From Heterobilharzia americana (Eukaryota > Platyhelminthes > Trematoda > Strigeidida > Schistosomatidae), in assembly GCA_944470555.2 (NCBI GenBank), contig OX104134.1, forward strand, positions 69,248,678 through 69,312,677: 64,000 nucleotides of DNA. The letters run 5' to 3'. Below the pieces are notes generated by a model. That model searched no databases and was not told the DNA's origin. It worked only from the letters and a program-made list of their open reading frames with translations. The translations under genes and the position numbers were made by a program. Below, in pieces: positions 62,287 through 64,000 of this stretch (its first letter is position 1; the number at the start of each line of letters is the position of its first letter).

Positions 62287-64000
62287 GTTACTAGCCGGTC
62301 CTAAGCCCGAAAAAAGAGGTTGGACATAGGGCTAGCAATCCTACCCAGTAAAACCAATCCAATCGTTTAAAAAACTTCGAAGCACAAAAAAATATAGAAA
62401 ATAAACTTATTCCTAGATGGAACCGGTGAGAAGAAATGACGCCGGTAAGCCTTCGAAAAGCCAACTAACCGATGTGTCTTCTCTCGATGATAGACCCCGA
62501 ATAAAGTTCAACATCCGGAATAGAAACGGAAGGACGAAACCACAAGGGACATCTTCACGTCAGTCAGTCATCAGGACAAAATGGGAAACATTCAGCAACA
62601 TCTCTGAAGGAACCTGTGTGGATGAACACTGGAAGTATTTGAAAGCCATGTGGAAAGAAACCTGCACAACCATATTAGGAAGGAAGAAGAAACAAAACAA
62701 TGAATGGAATGATCTCGACGGACACATGGAAGCTGATGGAACAGGGAGAGGAAGATGGTTAAGCAGAAGATGAACCAGTGCAGTACAGTACAGTGCATGG
62801 ATGAACAACCAAAAGAGGAACTGAATACAACTTAAAAAACACTACACTGGACAAAGCAGTGGAGAAGAGTGCGCACAAACACAAAAAACACCTCTACCTC
62901 ACATTGGCAAGTGAAGCAGAACAGGCTGCCGGCTGGTAGGAGAGACCTGACAACACCATATCAAATAACCAGGTTACTACTTACCGTCTAGGAGGAGATC
63001 AACACAGATGAAACCAAAGAAGGATAGCGAAGGAAACTAGTTACCAAAGAGGAGAAACAAAGGAAACAAGGGACTGACCACTTCAAAAAACTCTTGAATC
63101 GACCACCACCACCATCGCCACCTGCAACTCGTCCAGAAATACCACCAGCAACGGCAGAACTAACACAGTGAACACAGGACCTCCGACAAAAGCAGAAGTC
63201 CTGAATGCCATAAAACTGCTGAAATCCGGGAAAGCAACAGGACCAGATGGAATTCCTCCAGAACCACTGAAAACAGACGCACAGACATTAGCAGACGACA
63301 TGCTCACACCACTACTGCAGAAGGCTTGAAAAGAAGAAAGGAAAGCTTCCTGCCTACCGATTGGAAGAAGGTGTACCTTGTCCAAATCCAAAAGAGGGGA
63401 GACATAAGTCTTTGCAAGAACTGGCGAGGAATCATGCTGCTGTCCACCCCAAGTCAGCAAAATATTATGCCGCATCCTCCTGAAGAGACTAAAGGATGCA
63501 CTGGATTCAAAATTACGACCGGAACATGCTAGCTGCATTCAGGAAGTACAAATCATGTGTGGACCAAATTGCAACACTACTTTACACATCATCATAGAAC
63601 AGAGTAGAGAATGGCAGTCAAGTCAACTCTCTACCTCAACTTCATCGACTTTGAGAAGGCCTCCGACAGCGTCGACCGAGAAGTAATTTGGCAGGCAGCT
63701 AGCTACTTCAACACTACGGTTCTAGTGCCACAAATCTTTATCAACCTCATTCAACAGCGATATGACGATGTCACATGCCAAGTGATCCACAATGGAAAGC
63801 TCAGTGACGCCTTTGAAGTGAAGTGAAGTGAAGACAGGAGTAAGACAAGGCTGCCACCTACTATCACCCATGATCTTCCTGATTGTGGTCGACTGGACTG
63901 ATCATGCACTGGACGACTGCGAGGAGCGAGAACATGGGCATACACTGGCTGTACCGATGAAAAGACCCCAGAAGAAGATTTGGATTTCGCTGCCGATGAT
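62287..64000 (+). mobile_element. RTE family 2, copy 2, internally deleted, runs off the window
   Basis: Starts with the same 5' end as copy 1 (CTAGTTACTAGCCGGTCCTA). It then lacks about 850 bases of endonuclease coding (matching about 41640-42500 of copy 1) and from about 62525 on is almost identical to 42500-43985 of copy 1. I count fewer than ten differences by eye over about 1.45 kb. All stops and frame changes are shared, including the FAADD box at the very end. Copy 2 therefore derives from the same already broken ancestor. Confidence 0.85.
63812..63835. repeat. GAAGT pentanucleotide expansion in RTE copy 2
   Basis: Three GAAGT units before GAAGACAGG, one fewer than in copy 1 at 43781. 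It shows slippage since the two copies separated. Confidence 0.85.

Overview
This is a eukaryotic window. It is AT-rich, its introns follow GT/AG rules, its genes are split over many kilobases, and the space between exons is filled with several generations of retroelements. The repeat set is CR1-like and RTE-like non-LTR elements, Ty3/gypsy relics, and a tRNA-promoter SINE whose 3' part carries a hammerhead-ribozyme-like core (compare the Smalpha family of Schistosoma). Together with long Ser/Asn-rich insertions in regulatory proteins, this points to a blood fluke (Schistosoma or a close schistosomatid). That assignment is inference from content.

Layout. Positions 1-14 kb are intergenic and transposon-rich: an antisense CR1-like relic (500-2100), a nearly intact CR1-like LINE (2892-7660), a decayed copy of its 3' part (9190-9745), an RTE-clade 3' half (9870-11245), an antisense Ty3/gypsy pol relic (11560-12060) and a 224-base assembly gap. 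From 15.7 to 21.3 kb lie the last four coding exons of a UBXN7-like p97 adaptor (UIM plus UBX). Its UBA and UAS exons are not visible. At 23.7 kb is a compact intronless gene for mitochondrial ribosomal protein bL33m. From 27.0 to 58.6 kb is one large + strand gene of eight coding exons for a d4/requiem (DPF, BAF45) protein. It has an N-terminal requiem domain, one C2H2 finger and a double PHD finger. Its introns hold a foldback element, an antisense LINE, an RTE copy with a giant ACCT repeat, another gypsy relic, and an RTE inserted in the opposite direction inside an older RTE. Positions 58.6-64 kb are again intergenic, with an inverted pair of ribozyme-bearing SINEs and a second, internally deleted twin of the intronic RTE.

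The host genes do not form a pathway. UBXN7 links ubiquitin to p97/VCP, bL33m belongs to the mitochondrial large ribosomal subunit, and DPF proteins read acylated histone H3 within SWI/SNF complexes. The DPF reading frame is interrupted three times by apparent single-base losses, two of them in or near short homopolymers; these look more like assembly errors than real mutations because coding resumes at once in the next frame. The most interesting non-gene signals are the hammerhead-like SINE copies, the foldback family, the nested RTEs, and a tetranucleotide array that grew out of a protein-coding motif.
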